DNA of 64,000 nucleotides, from NCBI GenBank assembly GCA_047620505.1, contig JBLHKS010000009.1:14652-78651 (forward strand), given 5' to 3'. This DNA comes from JBLHKS01 sp047620505 (lineage in GTDB: Bacteria; Verrucomicrobiota; Verrucomicrobiia; Verrucomicrobiales; DEV007). The notes beneath the pieces were generated by a model. That model searched no databases. It saw only the letters and a program-made list of their open reading frames with translations, and was not told the DNA's origin. Position numbers and translations under genes: made by a program. Shown one piece after another: positions 52,785 through 61,264 of the stretch; position 1 is the first letter of the stretch; the number at the start of each line of letters is the position of its first letter.

Positions 52785-53888
52785 GTGCGAATTCTCTACG
52801 TTTCATCATCAACTGTTCCGTCTCGTGCGGCGAACAGCGTTCACGTGATGAAGATGTGTCAGGCGATGTCCAAGCTTGGTCACGATGTGCGATTGCTGAC
52901 TCTTAGTCGTCCAGCGTTTGAGGAGCCGGGTGTCGAAGACGTATTCGCGCACTACGGAGTCGAGCGCCGATTTGAATTGGAAAAACTGCCGTTTCCGGGT
53001 TTTCCGGGCCGGCAATTGATTTACGCGTTTAGCGCTTGGCGGCAGGCTCGGCAGTGGAAACCGGATCTGATTTACGGCCGATATTTTCCGGCGATGGCGA
53101 TGGTCGGCCTAGCAGGTTGGCCCGTGGCTTGGGAGTCTCATGAGCGAGTCTGGGATCGAAGCGGCATGGCGAAACGGTTGGCAAAGCGCTTGTTTGCTTC
53201 GCGTGGATTTCGAAAATTGGTTGTCATTTCGGAAGCTCTGAAATCAATGTATGTCGAGGCCGAAATGATCGAGGCGGAACGAATCGAAGTGGCTCACGAC
53301 GCGGCAGATCCGGCGACAATCGAGATCAAGGCGCATGAGGGGTTTCGAGTGGGCTACATCGGAGGCGTCTATCCGGGGCGTGGGATCGAACTGGTTTTAG
53401 AGTGTGCCGTGCGATTGCCGGATGTGGAGTTTCATTTCGTTGGCGGAACGGCTCCAGATCTCCAGAAGTTGCCAGGGATCACCGAGCTCAGCGCGAACGT
53501 GATTTGTCACGGTTATCAACCGCCGGACCTAGTTCCGGAGATGCGTGCGAGCTTTGATGTTTTGTTAGCACCTTACCAGCGAAAGGTTGCAGTCTGGGGC
53601 GGAAATGGTGACACGAGCGCTTTTATGTCGCCGTTGAAGATTTTTGAATACATGGCCTCGGGGCGACCGATGATCTGCTCGGATCTTCCTGTGCTACGCG
53701 AGGTCTTGAACGACAAAAATGCCCTATTGGTGCAGCCGGAAGATGTGGATGGCTGGGTTACCGCGATCGCCCAGCTGCGCGATAACCGAGAACTGGGAGC
53801 GAAGATCGCCGAATCTGCGCTGGCAGATTTCGAAGAGAATTATACCTGGGACAAACGCGCTGAACGCGTGCTAACTGCGTGCGCTTAG
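52785..53888 (+). CDS. Glycosyltransferase family 4
   Basis: A 367-residue GT-B transferase, GTG start. N-terminal ILYVSSSTVPSRAANSVHVMKMC is the acceptor-side loop. The donor side has GYIGGVYPGRGIEL, VICHGYQPPDLVPEM and the E-x7-E region FMSPLKIFEYMASGRPMICSD, which binds the nucleotide sugar. It presumably extends the surface glycan at the cytoplasmic face. It sits between the low-GC gene and the reversed aminotransferase, sharing four bases of 3' overlap with the latter. Confidence 0.9.
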   Translation: MRILYVSSSTVPSRAANSVHVMKMCQAMSKLGHDVRLLTLSRPAFEEPGVEDVFAHYGVERRFELEKLPFPGFPGRQLIYAFSAWRQARQWKPDLIYGRYFPAMAMVGLAGWPVAWESHERVWDRSGMAKRLAKRLFASRGFRKLVVISEALKSMYVEAEMIEAERIEVAHDAADPATIEIKAHEGFRVGYIGGVYPGRGIELVLECAVRLPDVEFHFVGGTAPDLQKLPGITELSANVICHGYQPPDLVPEMRASFDVLLAPYQRKVAVWGGNGDTSAFMSPLKIFEYMASGRPMICSDLPVLREVLNDKNALLVQPEDVDGWVTAIAQLRDNRELGAKIAESALADFEENYTWDKRAERVLTACA

Positions 53889-55018
53889 CTTTTGAAAAAG
53901 CTTTCGATCTGAGCGACAACGTGTTCGAGCTGCTCAGGTTTGAGTTCCGGAAAAATCGGAATGCTGAGAACTTGGATAGCGAGTTCATCACTAACCGCGA
54001 AACTCTGATCGGGATCGATTATTGAGGCGAAACACTCCTGACGATGCAGAGGAACTGGATAATAGATTTCAGCGGCTATACCGTTAGCGATGAGGTGCTC
54101 ACGAAGCGCGTCTCGCCGACCTTCTCCAATCACGCGGAGGGTGAATTGATTCCAGATGTGATGGAAATCAGGCAATACAGTTGGAAGAATCAACGCCTCG
54201 ACGGAACCCAGCAGCTGCTGGAGCCGCTCAACGTAAAATGCTGCGTTGCGAGCTCGGCTATCGATATAACGATCGAGATGCCCAAGCTTGATCTGGAGAA
54301 GCGCGCCCTGGATTTCGTCGAGCCGGAAATTTCCGCCGACGAGCGAATGATGATATCGCGGCTGCATCCCGTGGTTCCTGATAATGCGACAACGCGCAGC
54401 GAACTCGGTATCGTTCGTGATGATCGCGCCGCCTTCACCGAAGCCGCTGAGATTCTTGGACGGGAAGAAGCTGAAGGTTCCACAATCGCCAATCGAACCG
54501 GCATGCCGGTCGCCGATACGCGATCCGAGAGCCTGCGCGGCGTCTTCGATCACCAGCAGCTGCCGGTCGCGAGCGAATTCAACGATCGGATCCATTTCGG
54601 CCATTTGACCGAAGAGATGAACTGGGATCACAGCCTTGGTTTTCGGCGTAACGGCGGATTCGAAATCGCTAACCCGACTGTTGAAAGTGATCGGATCGCA
54701 GTCAACGAAAACCGGGGTGGCCCCAAGCCGATGGATCGACCCGGCCGTCGCGAAAAAGGTGAACGACGGGCAAATGACCTCGTCGCCAGGCCCGATTCCC
54801 ATGGCCATCATCGAAAGCAACAGAGCGTCGGTTCCCGAGCTGACCGCGATTGCTTCGGCGGTTCCGGTGTATTCAGCGAGGTCCTTTTCGAAGGCGGCGA
54901 CGCGAGGCCCGCTAATATAATAGCCAGAGCGGAGAACTTCCTCGAACGCGGCTTTGAACTCGGTTTCGAGGGCTGCATTTTGTTCTTTGAGGTCGAGAAG
55001 CGGGACTTGGATCTGCAC
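53885..55018 (-). CDS. DegT/DnrJ/EryC1/StrS sugar aminotransferase
   Basis: A 377-residue PLP enzyme. I chose GTG 55018, since family members start VPLLDLKEQN and the extra upstream open frame would overlap asnB. Seen: SSGTDALLLSMMAMGIGPGDEVICPSFTFFATAGSI (core in part), FVDCDP, PVHLFGQ, IEDAAQALGS and the PLP lysine in FFPSKNLSGFGEGG. It transfers an amino group to a keto-sugar nucleotide. It is the only gene on the minus strand in the 48-64 kb glycan locus, divergent from asnB with 43 bases between starts. A perfect palindrome at 54209 and a near copy at 54554. Confidence 0.94.
   Translation of the reverse strand: MQIQVPLLDLKEQNAALETEFKAAFEEVLRSGYYISGPRVAAFEKDLAEYTGTAEAIAVSSGTDALLLSMMAMGIGPGDEVICPSFTFFATAGSIHRLGATPVFVDCDPITFNSRVSDFESAVTPKTKAVIPVHLFGQMAEMDPIVEFARDRQLLVIEDAAQALGSRIGDRHAGSIGDCGTFSFFPSKNLSGFGEGGAIITNDTEFAARCRIIRNHGMQPRYHHSLVGGNFRLDEIQGALLQIKLGHLDRYIDSRARNAAFYVERLQQLLGSVEALILPTVLPDFHHIWNQFTLRVIGEGRRDALREHLIANGIAAEIYYPVPLHRQECFASIIDPDQSFAVSDELAIQVLSIPIFPELKPEQLEHVVAQIESFFKS
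54209..54220. repeat. Iterated palindrome, perfect
   Basis: Flanks C...G. QQLL on the minus strand in the sugar aminotransferase. Confidence 0.85.
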
Positions 55019-55061
55019 GGCGGACCGGTGGTTCAAAACCGCCAGAGCGGCAAGTAATTCG

Positions 55062-56993
55062 ATGTGCGGAATAGCAGGATTTTTTTCGACCGACATCGGC
55101 GACGCAGACGCAATGGGTCGGCTGATCGCTTCGATGACGGAGACGATGTGGCGGCGCGGGCCGGACGATCAGCAGGAGTGGGTCGACGCTGATGCGGGAA
55201 TTGCGCTGGGCCATCGGCGCCTTCGGATTATCGATCTTTCGCCAAGCGGCCTGCAACCGATGCAATCTCACAGCGGTCGCTATGCGATTGCCTTCAATGG
55301 TGAGATCTACAATTTCAAAGAACTCCGCCAGCAGTTGCCAGGGGTTGAATGGCGAGGCAGTTCAGACACCGAAGTGCTCCTCGCGGCGATCGATGCCTGG
55401 GGCTTGGAAAATGCGCTGAAGCGAGCGAATGGGATGTTCGCGCTGGGACTCTGGGATCGGCAAAACCGAGAGTTGTGGCTGGCCCGAGATCGCATCGGCG
55501 AGAAGCCGCTCTATTACGGTGAGGTCGGTGGAGTTTTCGCGTTCGCGAGCGAGTTGAAGCCGCTGCGAACGCTTCAGAAGTCGAGAGGGGCCAGTCTTGA
55601 AGTGGACCGTGAGGCGCTTGCTAGTCTACTGGAATTCCAGTACATTCCGGCACCGCGAAGCATCTTCAAAGGGATCTCGAAACTCCCCCCAGGATGCATG
55701 GTCAAGGCGGGCGGCGAGCCGCAACGGTACTGGCGATTGGAAGAAACCGTCGAAGCCGCAAAGGCGGATCCATTCGAGGGCGATGACGCCGCTGCGGTGG
55801 ACGCGCTCGAACAGCAGCTGCTGAAGACGGTCGAGTCGCGGATGGAAGCGGACGTCCCGCTCGGGGCGTTTCTTTCGGGCGGAATCGATTCGGGTTTGCT
55901 GGTCGCGATGGCGCAGAAAATTAGTTCAAAGCCGGTTCGAACGTTCACGATCGGTTTCGAGGGTGCCGAAAATAACGAAGCCGAAGAGGCGGCTGCAATC
56001 GCGAAACATCTCGGCACGGATCACACAGAAATGTGGGTAGGCGAGCAGCATGCCCTCGAAGTTGTGCCGCAGCTCTCGGAGTTCTACGATGAGCCGTTTG
56101 CGGACGCTTCGCAGATCCCGACGCATCTCGTTTCCAAAATGACTCGCGAGCACGTGACGGTCAGCTTGAGCGGTGACGGCGGCGACGAAGTTTTCGGCGG
56201 ATACAACCGGCATTTGATGGCCGAAGGCTTGTATCGGCGGCTGTCCAAAGTTCCGAAGCCGATTCGAAAACTCGCAGGCCGCGCGATCTGCGGGACGCCC
56301 GAATTTGTCTGGCGCGGCGCAGCGGCTGTGTTCAACCGGCTGAGGTCTTCGAAGCGGCGGATCAAATCGCCAGTCGAAAAGATTTACAAACTCGGATCGT
56401 TGGCACAGGTCGATGGGATGGCCGAAGTTTACGACGACCTGACAAAGTCACAATGGATGGTCGGTTCCGTGATCGAAGGGCTGGAATCCGAGCGCCGAGT
56501 GCGGCTACCGGACTTGCCGGCCGGGATCGATGCCGCGCCGGAGCAGATGATGTTCTGGGATCTTTCTGGCTATCTTCCTGGAGATGGATTGACGAAAGTC
56601 GATCGGGCGAGCATGTCGGTTTCACTCGAATCACGTGCGCCATTTCTGGATCACGAGTTGATCAAATTCGCGTGGCGCTTGCCTTTGCAGATGAAAATTC
56701 GCGGCAACGAGGGGAAATGGCTCAGCCGGCAGCTGCTGGCTCGCTACGTGCCTCGCGAATTGTTCGAACGGCCGAAATGCGGCTTCGAAACTCCGCTCTA
56801 TCGCTGGCTGCGCGGACCGCTTAAGGACTGGGCGAATGATTTGCTTAGCGAGGATCGGCTGAGGCGCGATGGCTTCTTCAAACCCGAACCGATTCGCAAA
56901 GCCTGGCGCGATCACCAGAGCGGGCGCGGCCGAAAGCACTACGAGTTGTGGTCGATTTTGATGTTTCAACAGTGGCTGGATTCGCTTAACTAA
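55062..56993 (+). CDS. asnB: Glutamine-hydrolysing asparagine synthase-like protein
   Basis: A 643-residue two-domain enzyme. ATG 55062 leaves Cys2 as the glutaminase nucleophile (MCGIAGFFS). N-terminal Ntn domain with GHRRLRIIDLSPSGLQPM and AFNGEIYNFKELR, then the synthetase domain with the PP-loop FLSGGIDSGLLVA and SLSGDGGDEVFGGYNRH. Within sugar loci such proteins are often amidotransferases that make glycan amides rather than free asparagine. That is the likelier role here. Stop and next start are contiguous (TAAATG). A perfect palindrome at 55812. Confidence 0.93.
   Translation: MCGIAGFFSTDIGDADAMGRLIASMTETMWRRGPDDQQEWVDADAGIALGHRRLRIIDLSPSGLQPMQSHSGRYAIAFNGEIYNFKELRQQLPGVEWRGSSDTEVLLAAIDAWGLENALKRANGMFALGLWDRQNRELWLARDRIGEKPLYYGEVGGVFAFASELKPLRTLQKSRGASLEVDREALASLLEFQYIPAPRSIFKGISKLPPGCMVKAGGEPQRYWRLEETVEAAKADPFEGDDAAAVDALEQQLLKTVESRMEADVPLGAFLSGGIDSGLLVAMAQKISSKPVRTFTIGFEGAENNEAEEAAAIAKHLGTDHTEMWVGEQHALEVVPQLSEFYDEPFADASQIPTHLVSKMTREHVTVSLSGDGGDEVFGGYNRHLMAEGLYRRLSKVPKPIRKLAGRAICGTPEFVWRGAAAVFNRLRSSKRRIKSPVEKIYKLGSLAQVDGMAEVYDDLTKSQWMVGSVIEGLESERRVRLPDLPAGIDAAPEQMMFWDLSGYLPGDGLTKVDRASMSVSLESRAPFLDHELIKFAWRLPLQMKIRGNEGKWLSRQLLARYVPRELFERPKCGFETPLYRWLRGPLKDWANDLLSEDRLRRDGFFKPEPIRKAWRDHQSGRGRKHYELWSILMFQQWLDSLN
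55812..55823. repeat. Iterated palindrome, perfect
   Basis: Flanks A...A. QQLL in AsnB, between the two domains. Confidence 0.85.
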
Positions 56994-57824
56994 ATGGAGA
57001 ACGCAGACAAAAAAACGGTCCAGCATTTCGGTGAGGAATGGAGTGCTTACGATCAACGGGAGCAGTCCGAAGATCATGAGCGGGACTTCGAGCGCTACTT
57101 TCATGTTTTTCCCTGGGACCGGATCAGCGAGGAGTCGACCGGGTTCGACATGGGCTGCGGAAGCGGGCGTTGGGCGAAATTTGTGGCCCCTCGAGTCGGC
57201 AAACTGGTTTGCGTCGACGCGAGCGATGCAGCGCTCGAAGTTGCAAAAGTAAATCTCGAGCAAGCGGATAATGTCGAGCTCATCCACGCCAGTGTGAGCG
57301 AAGCGCCGATCGAGCCTGAGTCGATGGATTTTGGATACTCGTTAGGCGTACTCCACCATATTCCGGATACCGCCGCCGGGATTCGCGCCTGCGCCGGTTT
57401 CCTGAAGCCGGGCGCGCCGCTCCTCCTCTATCTCTACTACGCTTTCGACAACCGCCCGTTCTGGTTTCGCTGGCTCTGGCTGCTGTCTAACATTTTCCGA
57501 ATCGTGATCTGCAAACTGCCGGCACCGCTCAAGCGGTTCGTCTGCACGGGCATCGCAGTAGTCGTTTATTGGCCGTTGGCCAGGATGGCGAAGCTCTTTG
57601 AAAAATGCGGCTGGCGTGCGAAAAACTGGCCGCTCCGCGCCTACCGACATCGCGCATTTTACACGATGCGAACTGACGCCTTGGATCGATTTGGAACTCC
57701 GCTCGAACAGCGATTCACTCGAGTGCAGATCACCCGAATGCTGGACGAAGCGGGTTTCGAAAACGCCGAGTTTTCCGACAAAGTCCCGTTCTGGTGCGCC
57801 GTCGCCTACCGCCGATCCGAGTGA
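56994..57824 (+). CDS. Class I SAM-dependent methyltransferase
   Basis: A 276-residue protein. HFGEEWSAYDQ at the N terminus and motif I FDMGCGSGRWAKF are typical, followed by VDASDAALEVAK and YSLGVLHHIPDT. A hydrophobic stretch (RWLWLLSNIFRIVICKLPAPLKRFV, about residues 158-183) may hold it at the membrane. Expected target: a sugar or lipid-linked glycan made by neighbouring enzymes. Immediately follows asnB and overlaps the next glycosyltransferase by four bases. Confidence 0.9.
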   Translation: MENADKKTVQHFGEEWSAYDQREQSEDHERDFERYFHVFPWDRISEESTGFDMGCGSGRWAKFVAPRVGKLVCVDASDAALEVAKVNLEQADNVELIHASVSEAPIEPESMDFGYSLGVLHHIPDTAAGIRACAGFLKPGAPLLLYLYYAFDNRPFWFRWLWLLSNIFRIVICKLPAPLKRFVCTGIAVVVYWPLARMAKLFEKCGWRAKNWPLRAYRHRAFYTMRTDALDRFGTPLEQRFTRVQITRMLDEAGFENAEFSDKVPFWCAVAYRRSE

Positions 57825-58936
57825 GTCGCATTCTTCACATCATCAGCAACCTTACGCCTGGTGGGGCGGAGTCGAATCTGGCAAAGCTAGTCGAGAAGAT
57901 GGATCGGAAGCGCTTTCATCACACGGTTGTTAGTCTTGGAGATCGCGGAACGATGGCGGACGCATTCGAGGCGGACGGCGCTGAAATCCGAACGCTGAAT
58001 TTGAAGGGCCCTGCTTCGCTGATCGGTGGACTGCGCCGTTTGAAAAAACTCGCTCGCGAAGCAAAGCCAAATTGGATTCAAGGCTGGATGGTTCACGGCA
58101 ACCTCGCCGCTCGATTTTTACGTGGCGTCGTTCCTGATTCGAAGATCGCCTGGAATATTCGGCACACGCTCGACAACCTGGAGAACGAAAAATTGCGGAC
58201 GCGAGCTCTGATCAAATTCAGCGCGATGTGGTCGAAGCGAGCCGATCTGATTCTCAGCAACTCGGTTGCCGGCAGCGAGGATCACGAACGGATTGGCTAT
58301 CCGAAGGCGAAACGAAAAGTGATTCCGAACGGCTTTGATCTGGATCGGTTTCGGCCAAATCCGGAAGCGCGGGCGAAATGGCGCGCGGAACTTGGAATTC
58401 CAGATGAGGCAATTCTGATCGGCAACGCCGCTCGTTTTCATCCGATGAAACACCAGACTCAGCTCGTTCGCGCGGCGGCCGAATTGGACGGAGCGCACGT
58501 TTTGATCATGGGCCGATGGATCAAGGAAAACGAGCAGCTGCTGGCTTTGGCGAAGGAGCTCGGCGTCACGAACCGGCTGCATTTGCTCGATCATCAGCTG
58601 GCATTGGAGGAGGTGCATTCGGCGCTGGATGTTTTTTGCCTCTGCTCAAAAGCGGCGGAGGGATTTCCGACCGTGGTCGGCGAAGCGATGGCGTGCGGCG
58701 TGCCGGCCGTGGTAACCGACGTCGGCGACGCTGCGTTGATCGTCGGGGAGACCGGAATCGTGGTTCCGAAGAGCGATCTCAAGGCGTTGGTGTCGGCGCT
58801 GGGCGAAATGATCGAGCGGGTCAAAAACGATCGCGAATCGATCGCAAATGCCTGTCGTGAAAGGATCCGCGACAACTTCGCGCTTGCAAAGGTCATCGCT
58901 GAATACGAATCCCTCTACGCCTCGCCCGGGGCCTGA
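57821..58936 (+). CDS. Glycosyltransferase family 4
   Basis: A 371-residue GT-B transferase. GTG 57821 within the methyltransferase stop. N-terminal ILHIISNLTPGGAESNLAKLVE is the classic acceptor loop. Donor-side blocks are VIPNGFDLDRFRP, GNAARFHPMKHQTQLVRAA, HSALDVFCLCSKAAEGFP and E-x7-E in GFPTVVGEAMACGVPAVVTDVGD (outline). It adds a hexose-type unit to the glycan. Near palindrome at 58532. Confidence 0.93.
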   Translation: MSRILHIISNLTPGGAESNLAKLVEKMDRKRFHHTVVSLGDRGTMADAFEADGAEIRTLNLKGPASLIGGLRRLKKLAREAKPNWIQGWMVHGNLAARFLRGVVPDSKIAWNIRHTLDNLENEKLRTRALIKFSAMWSKRADLILSNSVAGSEDHERIGYPKAKRKVIPNGFDLDRFRPNPEARAKWRAELGIPDEAILIGNAARFHPMKHQTQLVRAAAELDGAHVLIMGRWIKENEQLLALAKELGVTNRLHLLDHQLALEEVHSALDVFCLCSKAAEGFPTVVGEAMACGVPAVVTDVGDAALIVGETGIVVPKSDLKALVSALGEMIERVKNDRESIANACRERIRDNFALAKVIAEYESLYASPGA

Positions 58937-58942
58937 AACAGG

Positions 58943-60250
58943 ATGGTAAATTTCGATCAATTGGAGAGTGGAGCTGACCGCATTTGCGTGGTTGGACTCG
59001 GTTACGTTGGCTTGCCTCTCGCGGTTAGACTGGCATCAAAATTTAGAGTGATCGGTTTCGACATCGACGGAAATCGGGTCGCGCAACTTCGCGATCGCCA
59101 CGATCACACCGGTGAAATTGAGTCCGCCGAACTGGCTACTTGCGGAGTCGAGTTCACGACCGATCCAAGCGTGATTGGTCAGGCCAGAATCGTGATCGTG
59201 ACCGTTCCAACGCCGATCGACGGCAACAGCCGGCCTGACCTCCGACCGATTCTGGGCGCGAGCCGGACGGTTGGCGCGAACCTCGCGAAAGGTGCGATTG
59301 TCGTTTACGAATCGACGGTTTATCCCGGCTTAACCGAAGAAGAATGCGTTCCGCTGCTTGAGGAAAAGAGCGGTCTCACCTGGAAGCGAGATTTCCACGT
59401 CGGCTACTCTCCGGAGCGGATCAATCCGGGCGACAAAGTCCACACGGTCGACAAAATCGTCAAAGTCGTCTCCGGCGACACGGCGGAAACGGCTGAGCTG
59501 CTGGCGGCAGTCTACGGAGCGATCATCACGGCCGGAATCCACGTTGCTTCCTCGATCAAAGTCGCCGAGGCGGCCAAAGTGATCGAAAACACGCAGCGCG
59601 ATTTGAACATCGCGCTGATGAATGAGCTCGCTCTAATCTTCGGCAGACTGGACGTCTCGACCGAAGACGTGCTAGCAGCTGCTGGCACGAAATGGAACTT
59701 CCTTCCGTTCACTCCCGGCCTCGTCGGCGGCCACTGCATCGGCGTTGATCCCTACTACCTGACCCACAAAGCCGAGAGCGTTGGTTATCACCCGCAGGTG
59801 ATTCTGGCGGGGCGTCGAATTAACGATGGGATGGGCAAGCACGTCGCCGAACAGACGGTCAAACATCTGATTCGCGCCGGTCACGCCGTCCGCAAAGCGC
59901 GGGTGCTCGTCCTTGGGCTTACTTTTAAGGAAAACGTCCCCGATCTTCGCAACACCCGAGTCATCGACATCATTCGGGAACTCCGAGATTACGAGATCGA
60001 CGTCGACGTCCACGACCCTCAAGCTTCGGCTGAGGAAGCTCGTCATGAGTACGAAATTGACCTCGTCGAAGATCTCGAAGGTGGCCCGTACGACGCTGTC
60101 ATCCTCGCTGTGAAGCACGCAGCTTACCGAGAACTTGGTCTCGATGGGATCGAAAAAATTTCGACTGCTAAGCCAGTTCTGATCGACATCAAATGGCTGT
60201 TTGATCCGGCCGAAACCAGCGCGCGCGGAATCGTCCACTGGCGCCTTTGA
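58943..60250 (+). CDS. Nucleotide-sugar dehydrogenase (TviB/WbpO-like, UDP-HexNAc 6-dehydrogenase)
   Basis: A 435-residue NAD-dependent enzyme that oxidises C6 of a UDP-(N-acetyl)hexosamine to the uronic acid. Three domains: NAD-binding CVVGLGYVGLPLAVRL, the central domain with YESTVYPGLTEEEC and YSPERINPGDKVHT, and catalytic Cys in GGHCIGVDPYYLT, then a C-terminal UDP-binding domain with LGLTFKENVPDLRNTRV. The YSPERINPGD block places it nearer to TviB/WbpO than to UDP-glucose dehydrogenase. Paired with the epimerase that follows, as in Vi-antigen loci. One-mismatch palindrome at 59673 (Ala-Ala-Ala). Confidence 0.94.
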   Translation: MVNFDQLESGADRICVVGLGYVGLPLAVRLASKFRVIGFDIDGNRVAQLRDRHDHTGEIESAELATCGVEFTTDPSVIGQARIVIVTVPTPIDGNSRPDLRPILGASRTVGANLAKGAIVVYESTVYPGLTEEECVPLLEEKSGLTWKRDFHVGYSPERINPGDKVHTVDKIVKVVSGDTAETAELLAAVYGAIITAGIHVASSIKVAEAAKVIENTQRDLNIALMNELALIFGRLDVSTEDVLAAAGTKWNFLPFTPGLVGGHCIGVDPYYLTHKAESVGYHPQVILAGRRINDGMGKHVAEQTVKHLIRAGHAVRKARVLVLGLTFKENVPDLRNTRVIDIIRELRDYEIDVDVHDPQASAEEARHEYEIDLVEDLEGGPYDAVILAVKHAAYRELGLDGIEKISTAKPVLIDIKWLFDPAETSARGIVHWRL

Positions 60251-60270
60251 CCTACTCACCGTTCTAACAA

Positions 60271-61245
60271 ATGCCTAAACTCGTCACCGGCGCCGCCGGA
60301 TTTATCGCCTCACAAGTCGTCACGCAGCTCCTCGATGCCGGGGAAGAAGTCGTCGGCGTTGACAACATTAATGATGCTTACGATCAGCGTCTAAAATACC
60401 ATCGGCTCGAGCAGCTTGAGGGCCGGGACGGCTTCACGTTTCACAAGCTCGATCTCGAGAACATCGCAGACCTGCGTAAAGTTTTCGCTGCCAATGAGTT
60501 CGATGCGGTTCTCAACCTCGCCGCCCGCGCCGGCGTCCGCTACAGCATGGTGAACCCGTTTGTTTATCTCAGCACAAATGGTATGGGCACGCTCAACATT
60601 CTTGAACTGATGCGCGAGTTCGGCGTGAAAAAGCAGGTCCTCGCTTCGACCTCATCGCTCTACGCCGGGCAGCCGATGCCGTTCGTCGAAACCGCCGCAG
60701 TCAACACGCCGCTTTCGCCCTACGCGGCCTCGAAAAAGGCGGCCGAAGTGATGAGTTATTCCTACAATCATCTTCACGGCCTCGACACGACCGTCGTTCG
60801 TTTCTTCACCGTTTACGGACCGGCTGGCCGCCCTGACATGAGCATCTTTCGCTTCATGCGCTGGATCGACACCGGCGAGCCGATCATCATGTACGGCGAC
60901 GGCGAGCAGTCGCGCGACTTCACTTATGTCGGCGACATCGCGCGCGGAGCGATTCTTGCGGCCAAGCCGCTTGGTTATGAAATCATCAACCTGGGCGGGG
61001 GTCAGAATCCGATTTCGATGAACAAGGTAATCGCAATGCTCGAGGAGCGACTCGGCAAAAAAGCGGTCGTCGATTACCAGGAAGAGCACATCGCTGACGT
61101 GAGGGAAACCTGGGCGAATATCGATAAAGCCAAGGAGCTGATCGACTGGGAGCCGCAGATTTCGTTAGAGGACGGGCTTGATCTCAGCGTCGAGTGGTAT
61201 CGGCAGAATCAAGAGATGGCTTGCAGCTTGGATCTCCAAGTTTAG
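60271..61245 (+). CDS. UDP-uronate/UDP-hexose 4-epimerase-like SDR
   Basis: A 324-residue extended SDR. NAD-binding LVTGAAGFIASQV, NLAARAGVRYSMVNPFVYL, catalytic YAASKKA and VRFFTVYGPAGRPDMSIFRF. GRPDM is characteristic of the CapI/UDP-glucuronate 4-epimerase branch. Its substrate is probably the UDP-uronate made by the preceding dehydrogenase. Spacing of 20 bases suggests one transcript. Confidence 0.93.
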   Translation: MPKLVTGAAGFIASQVVTQLLDAGEEVVGVDNINDAYDQRLKYHRLEQLEGRDGFTFHKLDLENIADLRKVFAANEFDAVLNLAARAGVRYSMVNPFVYLSTNGMGTLNILELMREFGVKKQVLASTSSLYAGQPMPFVETAAVNTPLSPYAASKKAAEVMSYSYNHLHGLDTTVVRFFTVYGPAGRPDMSIFRFMRWIDTGEPIIMYGDGEQSRDFTYVGDIARGAILAAKPLGYEIINLGGGQNPISMNKVIAMLEERLGKKAVVDYQEEHIADVRETWANIDKAKELIDWEPQISLEDGLDLSVEWYRQNQEMACSLDLQV

Positions 61246-61264
61246 CTCCTCGCACCGAATTAGA

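Noticed and set aside
3620..59095. HIP1-type word GCGATCGC seen several times (for example near 3626, 5360, 13870, 38945, 53763)
   Set aside because: In a GC-rich genome where Arg-Asp-Arg and Ala-Ile-Ala codons are common, this number is not clearly above expectation. It lacks the flank conservation of CAGCAGCTGCTG.
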